From NCBI RefSeq assembly GCF_022410535.1, contig NZ_JAKNBL010000012.1:19541-83540 (forward strand): a DNA stretch of 64,000 nucleotides. The letters are read 5' to 3'. The notes beneath the pieces were generated by a model. It made no database searches. It worked only from the letters and a program-made list of their open reading frames with translations, and had not been told where the DNA came from. Below are positions 55,079 through 63,481 of this stretch, in pieces; within the stretch, counting starts at the first letter, position 1; each line of letters starts with the position of its first letter. Origin of the DNA: Pelotomaculum terephthalicicum JT (GTDB lineage: Bacteria; Bacillota; Desulfotomaculia; Desulfotomaculales; Pelotomaculaceae). A program made the position numbers and the translations under genes.

Positions 55079-55995
55079 TTATGCCGCCGCCTGAATCTGC
55101 TCCTGGAAAAGCTTTCGCTTAACAAGCGGCGGGAGGTTCTGCTCATTTGACGTATGCCTTCTTTTTCTATTGTAGTAGGTTTCTGTCCATTCAAAGATAT
55201 AATGCCGAACCTCAGCCCTGTTCATCTTATATACTGGTAGGCGATAGATAAGATCTTTTTTCAGTGTGGCAAAAAAGCTCTCCATCCGGGCGTTGTCAAA
55301 ACAGTTGCCTGTCCGTCCCATGCTCTGTCTGAACCCTTTATTGGCAAGTGTTTCCCTGAATAAGTGAGAGGTAAACTGGCTCCCTCGGTCGGAATGAACA
55401 ATCAGCCCCTCGGTCTTTCCATAACGTTTTACGGCGCTGTTCAGCGCTGATGTGCATAACGGTGTCTTCATGTTGATGTCCATGGAAAATCCGACAATGG
55501 AAGCATCAAAACAGTCTAATACGGCGCATAGATAGAGCTTGCCGTCCAGGCATTTCATCTCGGTGATATCGGTCAGCCATTTGGTATTGGGGGTCTCCGA
55601 TTTGAAATCACCTTTTAATAAATCCTCCGCCGGTAGTGCCTTCGGATTTGCTTTGGTAATTCCGTGAGGTTTGCGCCGTTTCTGCAGCAGTCCATACTCG
55701 CGGCAAATGATGTAGCCCTTGCCGTAGCTCGGTTTTAACCTTTCAGATAATGCTTCAATCATGCTTCTTACTCCATATGCGGGATGTTCGTCTCTCACTT
55801 CCTTCAGGGCCGATACCAACGCCTCATCCCGTTCCCTGCGGCAAGGGCGCTTTTGCCAATCGTAATAGCCTTCACGCCGTACGCCTAATGCCGCACAGCA
55901 TAAGGCGATACTTGATGCATCGTGGTTTTTCGCTATCCAGGCATACAGCTCACGTGGCTTTTTTCTTGCTATCGACCCGCCAAAAAACCCATTGC
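55079..55995 (-). CDS. IS3-family transposase OrfB (DDE domain), translated by -1 frameshift
   Basis: About 300 residues when read from the slippery site. The rve/DDE core has D in WLTDITEMK, D in VHSDRGSQFTSHLF and E in NARMESFFATLKKD, with the usual spacing, so it looks active. There is no ATG, GTG or TTG upstream of codon 55819 in this frame, which is expected when expression depends on frameshifting from orfA. Confidence 0.85.
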
Positions 55996-56244
55996 TTTTT
56001 TTAGGATATGGTTGGCTTCGCGCAGTTCATCGATCTCACGCTCTAAGCGTTTGAAGCCCTCTTCCGCCGTTTCGCCAGGTTTTAGTCCTTTCAGAGGTTT
56101 ACCTCGTCCCAGACGCTCGGTACGTTGCCAGAGGTACAGCGTCTTGATCGGTATCCCCAACTTCTCGCTCGTCGCTCGTACTCCATGCTGCTCACAAACT
56201 CTTAGTGCTTCTCGTTTGAATTCCTCTGTGTATTTGTTTGCCAT
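55969..56244 (-). CDS. IS3-family transposase OrfA
   Basis: A 91-residue protein with an HTH (YTEEFKREALRVCEQHGV ... GIPIKTLYLWQ) and a C-terminal leucine-zipper-like helix (RLEREIDELREANHILKKA). Near its end an A7G run (minus strand, 55995-56002) provides the -1 slippery site to fuse it to OrfB; the -1 frame is open through the junction. Confidence 0.85.
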   Translation of the reverse strand: MANKYTEEFKREALRVCEQHGVRATSEKLGIPIKTLYLWQRTERLGRGKPLKGLKPGETAEEGFKRLEREIDELREANHILKKAMGFLAGR

Positions 56245-56325
56245 TTTCGCAACATCTCCTTGACTCTATTTTTGTCAAGGGTGTGCGCTTTTATTGTATC
56301 ATTCCAGTTTGGATAACGTAGGAAA

Positions 56326-56577
56326 TCCAAACGTTTGGATTTTTTCCGCCATTCATGCGCCAGCTTGCTGTTGGCTTGTGGCGTTCCGCTAAAGCAAATT
56401 CAAGAATGGCTGGGGCACAGTGATTTTGCAATTACGGCCAATACATACGCCCATCTGGAGTTTAACTCTAAATTGGCGTCGGCCAATGCCATGACATGGA
56501 TTGACAAGACTTCTCTCTCTGCTACCGTCTTAACAACAGTGCCACAGTTACGATTGCCTGAACCAATGCTAATGTAA
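56326..56577 (+). pseudogene. C-terminal remnant of a tyrosine recombinase (phage integrase)
   Basis: About 80 codons preserving the catalytic end of an integrase: RHSCASLLLACGVPLKQIQE, WLGHSDF (H) and the nucleophile in NTYAHLE. The N-terminal binding domains and the first catalytic arginine are missing, cut on the left near the IS3 right end. It suggests a former integrative element in this zone. Confidence 0.75.
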
Positions 56578-56582
56578 AATAA

Positions 56583-56614
56583 GCTGTCAGTTCATAAGCC
56601 TATGGACTGACAGC
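56583..56614. repeat. Strong hairpin before repeat R1
   Basis: GCTGTCAGTTCATA and TATGGACTGACAGC pair over 14 bp with one mismatch and a 4-nt loop. It starts 5 bp after the integrase remnant stop and ends 9 bp before R1. Confidence 0.7.
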
Positions 56615-56623
56615 ATTGTAGAC

Positions 56624-56651
56624 TGTAATGTTTGATCAATTTAGATGCAGC
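56624..56651 (+). repeat. Cassette-boundary repeat R1
   Basis: First of four same-orientation copies of a ~28-bp sequence with core TGATCAATTTAGATGCA. This copy has TGTAATGTT in place of TGTAATGTG. It lies 138 bp left of the YafQ-DinJ genes. Confidence 0.85.
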
Positions 56652-56788
56652 TATTTTCATCCAAATCTTTATTCTTTCCGTCTAACGCTAAAGGAAGACC
56701 AAGACCAACTGCAAGACATTGGCCAATACCACATATTTCCTCCTTTGGAAGTGGCAGCTTATATAAAGGCGATCTTTTAAGGATGACC

Positions 56789-57067
56789 TCATTTTTTAAA
56801 CAAATCAGAATGTGACCCGGTGCGGGTTGCTGTAAGAATGACTAAATTTCCATTTATTTTATAAATAAGCAGCCAATCGGGCCCAATATGGCATTCCCGG
56901 AAACCAATATAGTTTCCTGTTAGTGCATGGTCGAGATGTTTTTTGTCAAGTGGCTTTTCTTCCAAAAGCGTTTGCAAGACTTCTTCCAGCAAATCCATCT
57001 TGCATCCACGCTTTTTCGCTAATTTATAGTCCTTGCGAAATTGTGCGGTTGTTTTTAATGTCAACAT
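56789..57067 (-). CDS. yafQ: YafQ-family toxin (mRNA interferase)
   Basis: A 92-residue RelE-superfamily ribosome-dependent RNase. The start LKTTAQFRKDYKLAKKRG, the middle LTGNYIGFRECHIGPDWLLI and the end TRTGSHSDLF carry the YafQ active-site histidines and aspartate. It overlaps the antitoxin gene by 7 bp. It should be neutralised by the DinJ-like protein. Confidence 0.9.
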   Translation of the reverse strand: MLTLKTTAQFRKDYKLAKKRGCKMDLLEEVLQTLLEEKPLDKKHLDHALTGNYIGFRECHIGPDWLLIYKINGNLVILTATRTGSHSDLFKK

Positions 57068-57345
57068 TCGCTGTCAAGATCTTCGAACAGTTCACGCGCT
57101 GAAGCATAGCTTTTCGCCGGGACTTTTCCACTGGCAATGTCTCTTGTTTCCTGCATGGCTGTCTCTGTTACAGCATTAAAACGGGGCTGCTTCATTTCAA
57201 AAGGTAAGCCGCCCACCATTAAGGACTGACGGAGAAAAATATTTACTGCATCGGTGATGGTAATACCAAAGCTGGCAAAAAGCTGTTCTGCCCCCGCCTT
57301 TGTTTCCGGGTCAATACGAATGTTGATGTTTGCTGTTTTTGCCAT
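57061..57345 (-). CDS. dinJ: DinJ/RelB-family antitoxin
   Basis: A 94-residue protein with a ribbon-helix-helix DNA-binding start (NINIRIDPETKAGAEQLFASFGI ITDAVNIFL) and a C-terminal toxin-binding tail. GGAGGTG precedes the ATG at 57345. It should repress the operon through the palindrome between its -35 and -10 boxes. Confidence 0.9.
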   Translation of the reverse strand: MAKTANINIRIDPETKAGAEQLFASFGITITDAVNIFLRQSLMVGGLPFEMKQPRFNAVTETAMQETRDIASGKVPAKSYASARELFEDLDSEC

Positions 57346-57368
57346 TAGCTCACCTCCTCGCATTTATT

Positions 57369-57397
57369 ATTATATCCCATTGTGCGCACATTATCAA
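57369..57397 (-). promoter_or_regulatory. dinJ-yafQ promoter with operator palindrome
   Basis: On the minus strand TTGATA (57392-57397) and TATAAT (57369-57374) are 17 bp apart. The perfect palindrome TGTGCGCACA (57381-57390) fills the spacer, where a bound antitoxin would block polymerase. Confidence 0.8.
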
Positions 57398-57444
57398 TAC
57401 AATGTGAAACTTTTTTAATAAAATATGTGTAATTATGGTCAGTT

Positions 57445-57522
57445 GGGGGCAACCTTGACATTGGACAATGGTATATAATACCCGCGTAACTCCCGGCTGT
57501 CCAATGTCAAGGGCCGACCCCC
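57445..57522. repeat. REP/MITE-like inverted repeat
   Basis: CCTTGACATTGGACA and TGTCCAATGTCAAGG form a perfect 15-bp stem around a ~35-nt loop, with outer GGGGG and CCCCC runs. It lies upstream of dinJ-yafQ. Confidence 0.7.
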
Positions 57523-57625
57523 TGTATTCCTCACTAAGGTCTTCCTGTACAGGGTATCAGGGTTATTAAATTATTATAGGGATAAAAAACAAAAACCACC
57601 TTTACGGTGATCTTTATGCTGATAT

Positions 57626-57653
57626 TGTAATGTGTGATCAATTTAGATGCAGC
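57626..57653 (+). repeat. Cassette-boundary repeat R2
   Basis: Second copy of the ~28-bp repeat (TGTAATGTG then the TGATCAATTTAGATGCA core). It lies 1,002 bp to the right of R1 and 95 bp left of the Phd-like antitoxin gene. Confidence 0.85.
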
Positions 57654-57747
57654 TTGTTTTTCACAAAAAGAACTTAAATGGATGGAGAATATCGCAGAAT
57701 TATCGTATAATAATAGCAGAATAATTCTTTATGAGGAGGCGAGTTTT

Positions 57748-58020
57748 ATGATCATTAAATCTTCTACCAGCTTGCGCAACGATTACGGCAGCATTTCAAA
57801 CCTTGCACATGAAAAACAGGAGCCAATCTACATAACCAAAAACGGTGAGGGCGATCTCGTGGTTATGAGCATTGAGGCGTTTGAAAAGCGCGAAGAAATC
57901 ATAAAGCTGCGGGCGAAGTTGGAACTGGCAGAACAATCCCGTCTTGCCGACGAGCCGGCTTTTACGCTGGAGCAATCGAAACAGCGTTTGGATACAATCT
58001 ATGAGAAAACCAAAATATAA
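57748..58020 (+). CDS. Phd/YefM-family antitoxin
   Basis: A 90-residue antitoxin. The fold is recognisable from STSLRNDYGSISNLAHEKQE, PIYITKNGEGDLVVMSIEAF and the helical C-terminus. It binds operator DNA at its N-terminus and covers the toxin with its C-terminus. GAGGAGG precedes the ATG at 57748; a longer frame from 57634 starts inside R2 and is not needed. It overlaps the toxin start by 20 bp. Confidence 0.88.
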   Translation: MIIKSSTSLRNDYGSISNLAHEKQEPIYITKNGEGDLVVMSIEAFEKREEIIKLRAKLELAEQSRLADEPAFTLEQSKQRLDTIYEKTKI

Positions 58021-58344
58021 ACTGGAGCTTCTGACACCTGCCCAGCGTGAACTGGAGGAAATTGCTCTCGTACATATGGAACTCGTGGGTGTAGAATCGG
58101 CACGCAAAATTACGGACCGCATCTATAACGCGCTGGCTCATTTGAGAAGCCATCCGAATATGGGTATAGCGTGCATAGATAAAATGCTCCGGTCGGAAGG
58201 CTATCGGATGCTCATTTGCGGCCATTATCTGTGTATCTATCGACTATTGGGTGAAACTATCTTTTTTACCATATCGTGGATGGCAGAGCGAATTATACTC
58301 GGCTACTTGCGGACATGCCGATGCAAGGTGAAAGCAACGACTGA
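58001..58344 (+). pseudogene. RelE/ParE-family toxin with homopolymer frameshift
   Basis: The frame from 58001 encodes a RelE-like toxin (LTPAQRELEEIALVHMELVG, GYRMLICGHYLCIYRL) up to GETIFF. At a T6 run (58262-58267) it leaves the family frame; after a one-base change it would continue YHIVDGRANYTRLLADMP to a TGA at 58342-58344. As written it runs to 58369 with an unrelated tail. Loss of the C-terminal strand probably inactivates it, unless slippage or sequencing error is involved. Confidence 0.75.
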
Positions 58345-58623
58345 TTTAGTTGGGCAAAAAGCTGGTTAATATCCGAACGCCTCTCCGATAAGGAAAAGGT
58401 TCGAATTTGATTGCTTTGGAAAGCCAGGTCAAAAAAGATATCATGGTTTTGACGTATTATACTTATTTTGTTTGATTGAGACAATGCATATCTGGAACAG
58501 TTATACAGCTATTTAAAGGCTTATCAGGTAAAGTACGGCTATACGACAGTGTTCTGCGTCTCTCTCTGATTTTCACTGATATAAAAGCTTCTTTTCTACG
58601 CCAGTTTTTCCAAATTACTGAAT

Positions 58624-59832
58624 CTAAAATTTTATTTTCAGGAGTTCTTCCTTAAAAGCAGGCTTCCTCGGATATATTGCCAGAAGCTGCGAGACGACCT
58701 GCCGGGCCTTCTCTGAAGAACCTATCTTTAAAAATTGCCTGATGAGGGAGCAAATCTCCCGGTACGCTTTACGGTTTCCCGCCCTTTGCGCTTCATCGAG
58801 GATATGCTGTATAAAAAGATAATCAACCTCGTTGCGGAAAACGGGAAGCAGGTGCTGATAGTATCTGGTGATATAGGCTGGTCTGGCCTTGACATATTCG
58901 AGAAGCTTCTTTTGTTCCCCTTCCTCAATCAAGATGGAGGGATAATTATCCTGATAGCCCTTTTGCTCTTCAAGGGCTTTGATTAAGCCGGGGTATACCG
59001 AGGCCCATTCCTTGTCCGGATATGACTCCTTTAATTCCTTATAGTAATCAAAGCTGCCGTCGAGGATGAACTCCACGGCAAGATTGCGCCGTTTATCCAG
59101 CTGTCCGGACAGCCTGTACGCTTTATATCTGGCTTTTTTCCACTGATTGATGAGACCATGCATGCCCCGGTCACGCTGTTCGCCTTCCAGGGCCAACCTT
59201 TCAACACGATCGTAATCCTTGTTAGCCATTGCAGCTTCAATGGCCTTTTCTCTGAAGAGTGGGAAATTGATGTTTTGCTCCAGGAAATCCGCCGCGTGAA
59301 CCTCTCCTTCAAACTTGAGAATCAACCGGTGGAGGATCGCGGCGATTCTTTCTGCTAGGTACCGTGAACTCCATGAATCATTCAATTCTTCAACGGTCGA
59401 GTTTAATTGTCTTTCAAATATTTTCCTTTGACGACCGTCATTAACAAGGTTAGCGCAGGTTTCCAGCAGACTCAACCGCCAATCGGACCATCCGTCGTAG
59501 ATTTTTCTTGCAGCTTCATTTAGGAGCTTTTGAAAACAATATGCAGAAGCTTCCGTCGGTAGACCGCTGTCCGCCATTTCCGCTAAGGCTGCGAGTGAGT
59601 GATTAATAACGCTGCCTACATCTCCGCCGGAATCATCGGCGGACTTCAGCAGGGGGAGCATTTCGTGAAGAACACACAGGTAAAGTTCCAGTGCTCTTTT
59701 ATAATCACCTTCGGTTGCAGCCTGCTCCGCTCTTTCCAGCACCATCCAACCGCCTTGGACGGCATCGGGGGCTTCAATCTCCGCTTGATGGATGGAAAGA
59801 TAATCATCCAGATGCTCGTTTGTCCGCTCCAC
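58624..59832 (-). pseudogene. Helical-repeat protein resembling the C-terminus of SWIM zinc-finger proteins, fused to Cas3 remnant
   Basis: A 402-codon frame. From about residue 20 on, it is alpha-helical (GDYKRALELYLCVLHEMLPLL, KSADDSGGDVGSVINHSLAALAE), like the C-terminal region of SWIM-finger proteins, but no SWIM motif is present. The first ~17 codons (TNEHLDDYLSIHQAEIE) appear to be out-of-frame continuation of the Cas3 HD domain. It is most simply a deletion fusion of two genes. Function of the family is unknown. Confidence 0.5.
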
Positions 59833-60230
59833 GGTTTGAGAAAATCTAAAGGCAAACGTTTTATTTTTTCATCCATCATATTGGGGAGTCCGGGACGGTG
59901 GTGGGCAAACACCAAAACGGCTGAATTCCAATTGGATTCATGTTCGAGCAAAAATTTAACGCCCGCATCCCGGTGTTCGACCGGCAACGACTTATAAACA
60001 GTATCCTCATGCAAAGCAGCCTGATTGCTCTCATCCAGCTTTCCCAGATCGTGAAAGTCAGCAGCCTTCATCACAATGGATTGGAACGCTTCTTTGCAGT
60101 CTTCCGGGATAAAAGGCGTCATAGCTTCAAGGTTATCCTGAGCACGGGCAACCACCCCGGTCACATGCGCGGCATATGATTGAGGCGGTTTTCCATCCCG
60201 TGTGCTGTGCGCCAGAACCTCGTACATCAT
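59829..60230 (-). pseudogene. Cas3 HD-nuclease domain, truncated
   Basis: 134 codons match the Cas3 HD domain: EVLAHSTRDG, SYAAHVTGVVARA, ADFHDLGKLDESNQ (HD pair) and VLVFAHHRPGLPN. The helicase part is absent: the frame breaks at KPW near 59830 and runs into another gene. The start ATG overlaps the cas7 stop (ATGA), as in a real operon. Confidence 0.72.
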
Positions 60231-60885
60231 GACATTTGCTCCATCAAATCAATAACCGGGGCGGCTTTGCCTGCCAGCTGAGCATTCAGCACAGCAATGC
60301 TTTCACGTAGCGAAGCCTCATCATAGTCCTTCCAGGAAACTGCCGCACGCCCGTCTTCATTGATTTTCACCGGCGTGAGGGCTTCAATAATCTTGAAATC
60401 GTTAAAAGTGCCCCTTGCGCGGTTATGCTCTACATAAAAGGCATGACGAATTCCAACCTGGGGGCGAATTTAGGAGGCGCTTTCCGAGTAGGCATACGGT
60501 ATCAGACGAAGCAAGAGCTCAATATCCTTTTTGGTGCAGCGTGTCTGCTGCGCAGCTGTAGCATTAATGAAAAAAGGCATTGCATACAGACCATACGAAA
60601 CAATCCGGAAAGCAAGCGGCGCCATACCCTTGCTCTTATCGTCCTCCACAGGAAGGACCTTTGTGGTCGTCATCCGTTCAATTTTAACGGGCGAGAGTGA
60701 AACGCCCAACCCGAACTGAACCACACCTGTTTTAATAAAGGAGCCCTTTTCATCCGATTCCTCCTCGAGAAAGGTTGCGCCGAAAACACGTACGTGTATT
60801 TTAGTAATAGCTCCGGCGTCAGTCCGAGCGTGTGGATTGAGCTTGATACCGCAAAGCAGGCACAGGTGCTGCTCGGTTATCTCAC
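60227..60885 (-). pseudogene. Cas7-like gene, 5'-truncated and with an in-frame stop
   Basis: The minus strand encodes a RAMP-type Cas7 backbone piece: ITKIHVRVFGATFLEE, TGVVQFGLGVSLSPVKIE, RIVSYGLYAMPFFINA and, after a TAA at 60470-60472, GIRHAFYVEHNRARGTFNDF to the stop at 60227. The pieces on both sides of the TAA are in one frame. The 5' end is cut at about 60885, where an unrelated AT-rich ORF begins on the other strand. Subtype (I-B or I-C like) is not certain. Confidence 0.65.
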
Positions 60886-60887
60886 TT

Positions 60888-61343
60888 AAAAACAATTCGG
60901 ATCTTATCCTCTTAACTGATAAACATAAAGGACACATTAGCAATATAATTAGATTTATTATATATAGACTAATATCATACCCAACACCTAAAGCAGAAGA
61001 TATTATTTTGAGATTAAAACCTTATTTTAGTGAAAAATTTCCCTGGGATGATGTAATGCTTTTATTAAATAAACATAGTAAACATAAAACTGAAAATAAA
61101 GAAATTAAGCCCAAAGTAAACACATTACCTCCGATAGACTTAAGCAAAACTAAAACAAGGAAAGCAAATAGAAATCCAGACGCCGCCAAAAAACAGGAGA
61201 ATCATTTAGTATCCGACAATATTAATAATAAAACAACTTTTTTCAGATTGATAGAAAATATCAATTCCCCAGAGGATTTTATTTTTAGATCTGAAAATAT
61301 CTTTTCAGGGCTGCAACTTTTAAAAGCTAGCCGGAATATATGA
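60888..61343 (+). CDS. AT-rich ORF of unknown function, 5' end cut
   Basis: About 150 codons, K/N/I-rich. I do not recognise it. It begins near the cas7 breakpoint with no ATG, GTG or TTG in frame close to the junction, so it is probably 5'-truncated; the formal upstream start at 60837 lies in cas7 sequence. The middle has a charged, low-complexity KTKTRKANRNPDAAKKQEN stretch. Base composition is much more AT-rich than neighbours. It overlaps the next ORF by 4 bp. Confidence 0.45.
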   Translation, partial: KNNSDLILLTDKHKGHISNIIRFIIYRLISYPTPKAEDIILRLKPYFSEKFPWDDVMLLLNKHSKHKTENKEIKPKVNTLPPIDLSKTKTRKANRNPDAAKKQENHLVSDNINNKTTFFRLIENINSPEDFIFRSENIFSGLQLLKASRNI

Positions 61344-62155
61344 CCACCTCAACTGAGTTTGAGTTATTTGAATTGTTTCATATTAAATTAAAAGAATTTA
61401 TAGACAAAATCATAGAAATAAATGCAAGGAAATCAATAAGTATAGTTTCAAAATGTCAACCACTATATGCAATTGTTAAGGAACGAGTTTTTCTTGATGA
61501 CTTCTGGATTGATTATAAAAATTGGCTAGATAAAATTAGTTCCTTAAAAACAAAAGTATTGAAAAATGCAGGATTTTTATATTTCAATATGAAGGAGCGT
61601 AATGGTCGTATAACTGCAAGAGTATGGTCAAAAGAAGGATTGACTTTTTTCCAACTGTCACCATTAGATATAAAAGATGATTGTAATAAATGGCATAGAC
61701 TTCTGATTACATATATGTTATGTGCACTAGCCGACTTAGTCTCGTTTCGTGGTAAGCAAACAACTAATAGACTACCTAATCTACCAAAACACCCTAACCA
61801 ACGTAAACTTCTTAATAATAACAGAAATGCAAATATTTATCGTCCTAGAGCTAAACAAGAATCACAATCAAATGAAGATAAAGTTGAACCATATACTAAG
61901 AGAAACCCATTTTTTGTTGCCTGGCACTTAAGGAAAATAATGAAAGGAAATACCGCTTCTGCTGAAGCAAGGAATAAAGCAATAGAATATGCTAATTTAC
62001 CTTGGGATGCGTGGGATACTGAATGGAAAGGATTCACCTTTGTTAGTCCGCACGTACGTGGTGGCAATAAAGTTAACAATCATGATATTAAGAAATTAAT
62101 AGTTAACAGATTAGCTGAATCCTTTTCGTTAACAATAGATAACCTCTATAAATAA
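61340..62155 (+). CDS. AT-rich protein of unknown function
   Basis: A 271-residue protein starting at an ATG that overlaps the preceding stop (ATATGA context). No family recognised. The N-terminal half is helical; residues about 205-250 contain FFVAWHLRKIMKGNTAS and WKGFTFVSPHVRGG, a F-V-x-P-H-x-R-G ending seen in some plasmid and phage proteins (weak recollection). It is AT-rich and likely acquired. Confidence 0.6.
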   Translation: MTTSTEFELFELFHIKLKEFIDKIIEINARKSISIVSKCQPLYAIVKERVFLDDFWIDYKNWLDKISSLKTKVLKNAGFLYFNMKERNGRITARVWSKEGLTFFQLSPLDIKDDCNKWHRLLITYMLCALADLVSFRGKQTTNRLPNLPKHPNQRKLLNNNRNANIYRPRAKQESQSNEDKVEPYTKRNPFFVAWHLRKIMKGNTASAEARNKAIEYANLPWDAWDTEWKGFTFVSPHVRGGNKVNNHDIKKLIVNRLAESFSLTIDNLYK

Positions 62156-62491
62156 TAAATATCTATTCAACAAAGGCCGGAAAGCAAAGGTCACTTAATT
62201 GCCCGGCTATGACTCTTTACCCGATACCTGACTTGATTGTTTCATTAGGAAGTATCTGCTTAATGCTAATGGTATTCTATGGGGTTATACCCATGTCCAT
62301 CTATACTTTATAACGATTCCTATACTTTTTAACGAAAGGTAGATTTTGCTTTACAGAGGGGGTGCATCTTTTCACGAAAGGATGCAAATAACAAAAAAGC
62401 ACCGTCTTAGACGATGCTTAATCTACCCTAGAAGGCTGAAAAGCCCATGAGTTCTGGGCTTTTCTATTGTATCAAATATTGAGTTTATATT
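62156..62491. other. Non-coding segment with several hairpins
   Basis: 336 bp. Contains an imperfect hairpin TGCATCTTTTCA/CGAAAGGATGCA (about 62365-62388), a second stem GCACCGTC-TTA-GACGATGC (about 62399-62417), and the terminator at 62439-62463. No ORF. It could encode a small structured RNA, but I do not recognise one. Confidence 0.4.
62439..62463. terminator. Rho-independent terminator
   Basis: AAAAGCCCA and TGGGCTTTT form a perfect 9-bp stem with a 7-nt loop, A-rich and T-rich on opposite sides, usable in both directions. Confidence 0.75.
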
Positions 62492-62519
62492 TGTTATGTG
62501 TGATCAATTTAGATGCAGG
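62492..62519 (+). repeat. Cassette-boundary repeat R3
   Basis: Third copy of the ~28-bp repeat (TGTTATGTG then TGATCAATTTAGATGCA). It lies 4,866 bp right of R2 and 43 bp left of a RelE-like toxin gene. Confidence 0.85.
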
Positions 62520-62561
62520 TTATTATCCAGACATAGCCCCTAATAACAAAGCTAAATTTCT

Positions 62562-62870
62562 TTATATCAGTTTCACATAGTCCTGTGCGCCATAAAAAAA
62601 GCGATGAATGATAATCACACTAGCCGCTTGATCAACCTTATAAACCAGCACATAGTTTTTAATGGTCGCTTTGCGATATCCTTCCTTTTCCAAGAAAGCA
62701 TCATGACACCGTTCATACATAAGCGGATTGCTTTTCAAATAGCTGTAACATTTTTCCACTTCATCAAGGAAATTGGCAGCTGCTATGGGGTTTGCAAGCT
62801 GAATGGCAATGTACGAGACGATATTATCCAAATCGCTGTGAGCAAGCTCCGAAACAACCAGCCTATACAT
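62562..62870 (-). CDS. RelE/ParE-family toxin
   Basis: A 102-residue toxin: YRLVVSELAHSDLDNIVSYI, then PLMYERCHDAFLEKEGYRKA and the C-terminal strand IIIHRFFYGAQDYVKLI, all family features. It probably cleaves mRNA on the ribosome or poisons gyrase (ParE); which one cannot be told. It overlaps the antitoxin gene by 8 bp. Confidence 0.88.
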   Translation of the reverse strand: MYRLVVSELAHSDLDNIVSYIAIQLANPIAAANFLDEVEKCYSYLKSNPLMYERCHDAFLEKEGYRKATIKNYVLVYKVDQAASVIIIHRFFYGAQDYVKLI

Positions 62871-63123
62871 TGTATTTTTCTCTTATGCTTTTCAAAGAGG
62901 TGTCTCCGTCCAGCATCTTTCCTTCCGCTATCTGCGCCTCGGCTGCAGCCAATTTGTTATACACGTCAAGCATAAACAATTTTTCCTCGTACATTTTTAC
63001 GCTCATGATAACCATATCACCATAACCGTTTTTGGTAATATATATCGGCTCGGTTGCCTCTTGGCACATTTTAGAGATTTCGCTTGTATTTTTCAAATCT
63101 CGAATCGGAATGATTCGCGGCAT
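62863..63123 (-). CDS. Phd/YefM-family antitoxin
   Basis: An 86-residue antitoxin: IIPIRDLKNTSEISKMCQE, PIYITKNGYGDMVIMSVKMY. It shares PIYITKNG-GD-V-MS with the Phd protein at 57748 but is not a recent copy. AAGGGG lies 9 nt before the ATG at 63123. Confidence 0.88.
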   Translation of the reverse strand: MPRIIPIRDLKNTSEISKMCQEATEPIYITKNGYGDMVIMSVKMYEEKLFMLDVYNKLAAAEAQIAEGKMLDGDTSLKSIREKYNV

Positions 63124-63242
63124 AACCATCAACCCCTTTCTGTTTTTGTGGCATTATTATACCATAATCATGACCCGATTAACAAAGCATAATTGAATTT
63201 TCAATAAAAAATTAGAAAACGGCTGATTTTTTATTCCTTGGC

Positions 63243-63291
63243 GGCCTAATATTTGACCAGCAAGTGGCCTAATTTTTAATTGACATTAACA
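63243..63291 (-). mobile_element. IS21-like terminal sequence
   Basis: Read inward on the minus strand it begins TGTTAATGTCAATT and continues with two GGCCTAAT-type internal repeats (63243-63250, 63266-63273). This resembles IS21-family ends; no istA or istB lies beside it, so it is a remnant. Confidence 0.5.
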
Positions 63292-63394
63292 CCCTGAGCG
63301 CCCTGGAACTTGTGCGGTGGTTGATCATTGCCACTCCATAACATCTTCTCCGAATGAATAAACCGCCTGCGCAGTAACTATCAAACTGTGCGCA

Positions 63395-63418
63395 GCATAT
63401 AAATGATCATTTATATGC
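63395..63418. repeat. Perfect 24-bp palindrome
   Basis: GCATATAAATGA and TCATTTATATGC are exact reverse complements without a loop, 64 bp left of R4. CTGCGCA/TGCGCAG arms lie just outside it to the left. Confidence 0.7.
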
Positions 63419-63481
63419 TCCCATAATAAATGCAAAGAAGCCAATTGCAAATGCAATCGACTTTTTTTCGACAAAATATTT

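Larger units (their letters stand above)
55030..56301 (-). mobile_element. IS3-family insertion sequence (ends approximate)
   Basis: Two overlapping transposase frames on the minus strand with the IS3 layout (orfA HTH/coiled coil, orfB DDE integrase). Terminal inverted repeats and target duplications could not be fixed; TGATA occurs near both possible ends (54960 and 56301). Confidence 0.75.
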
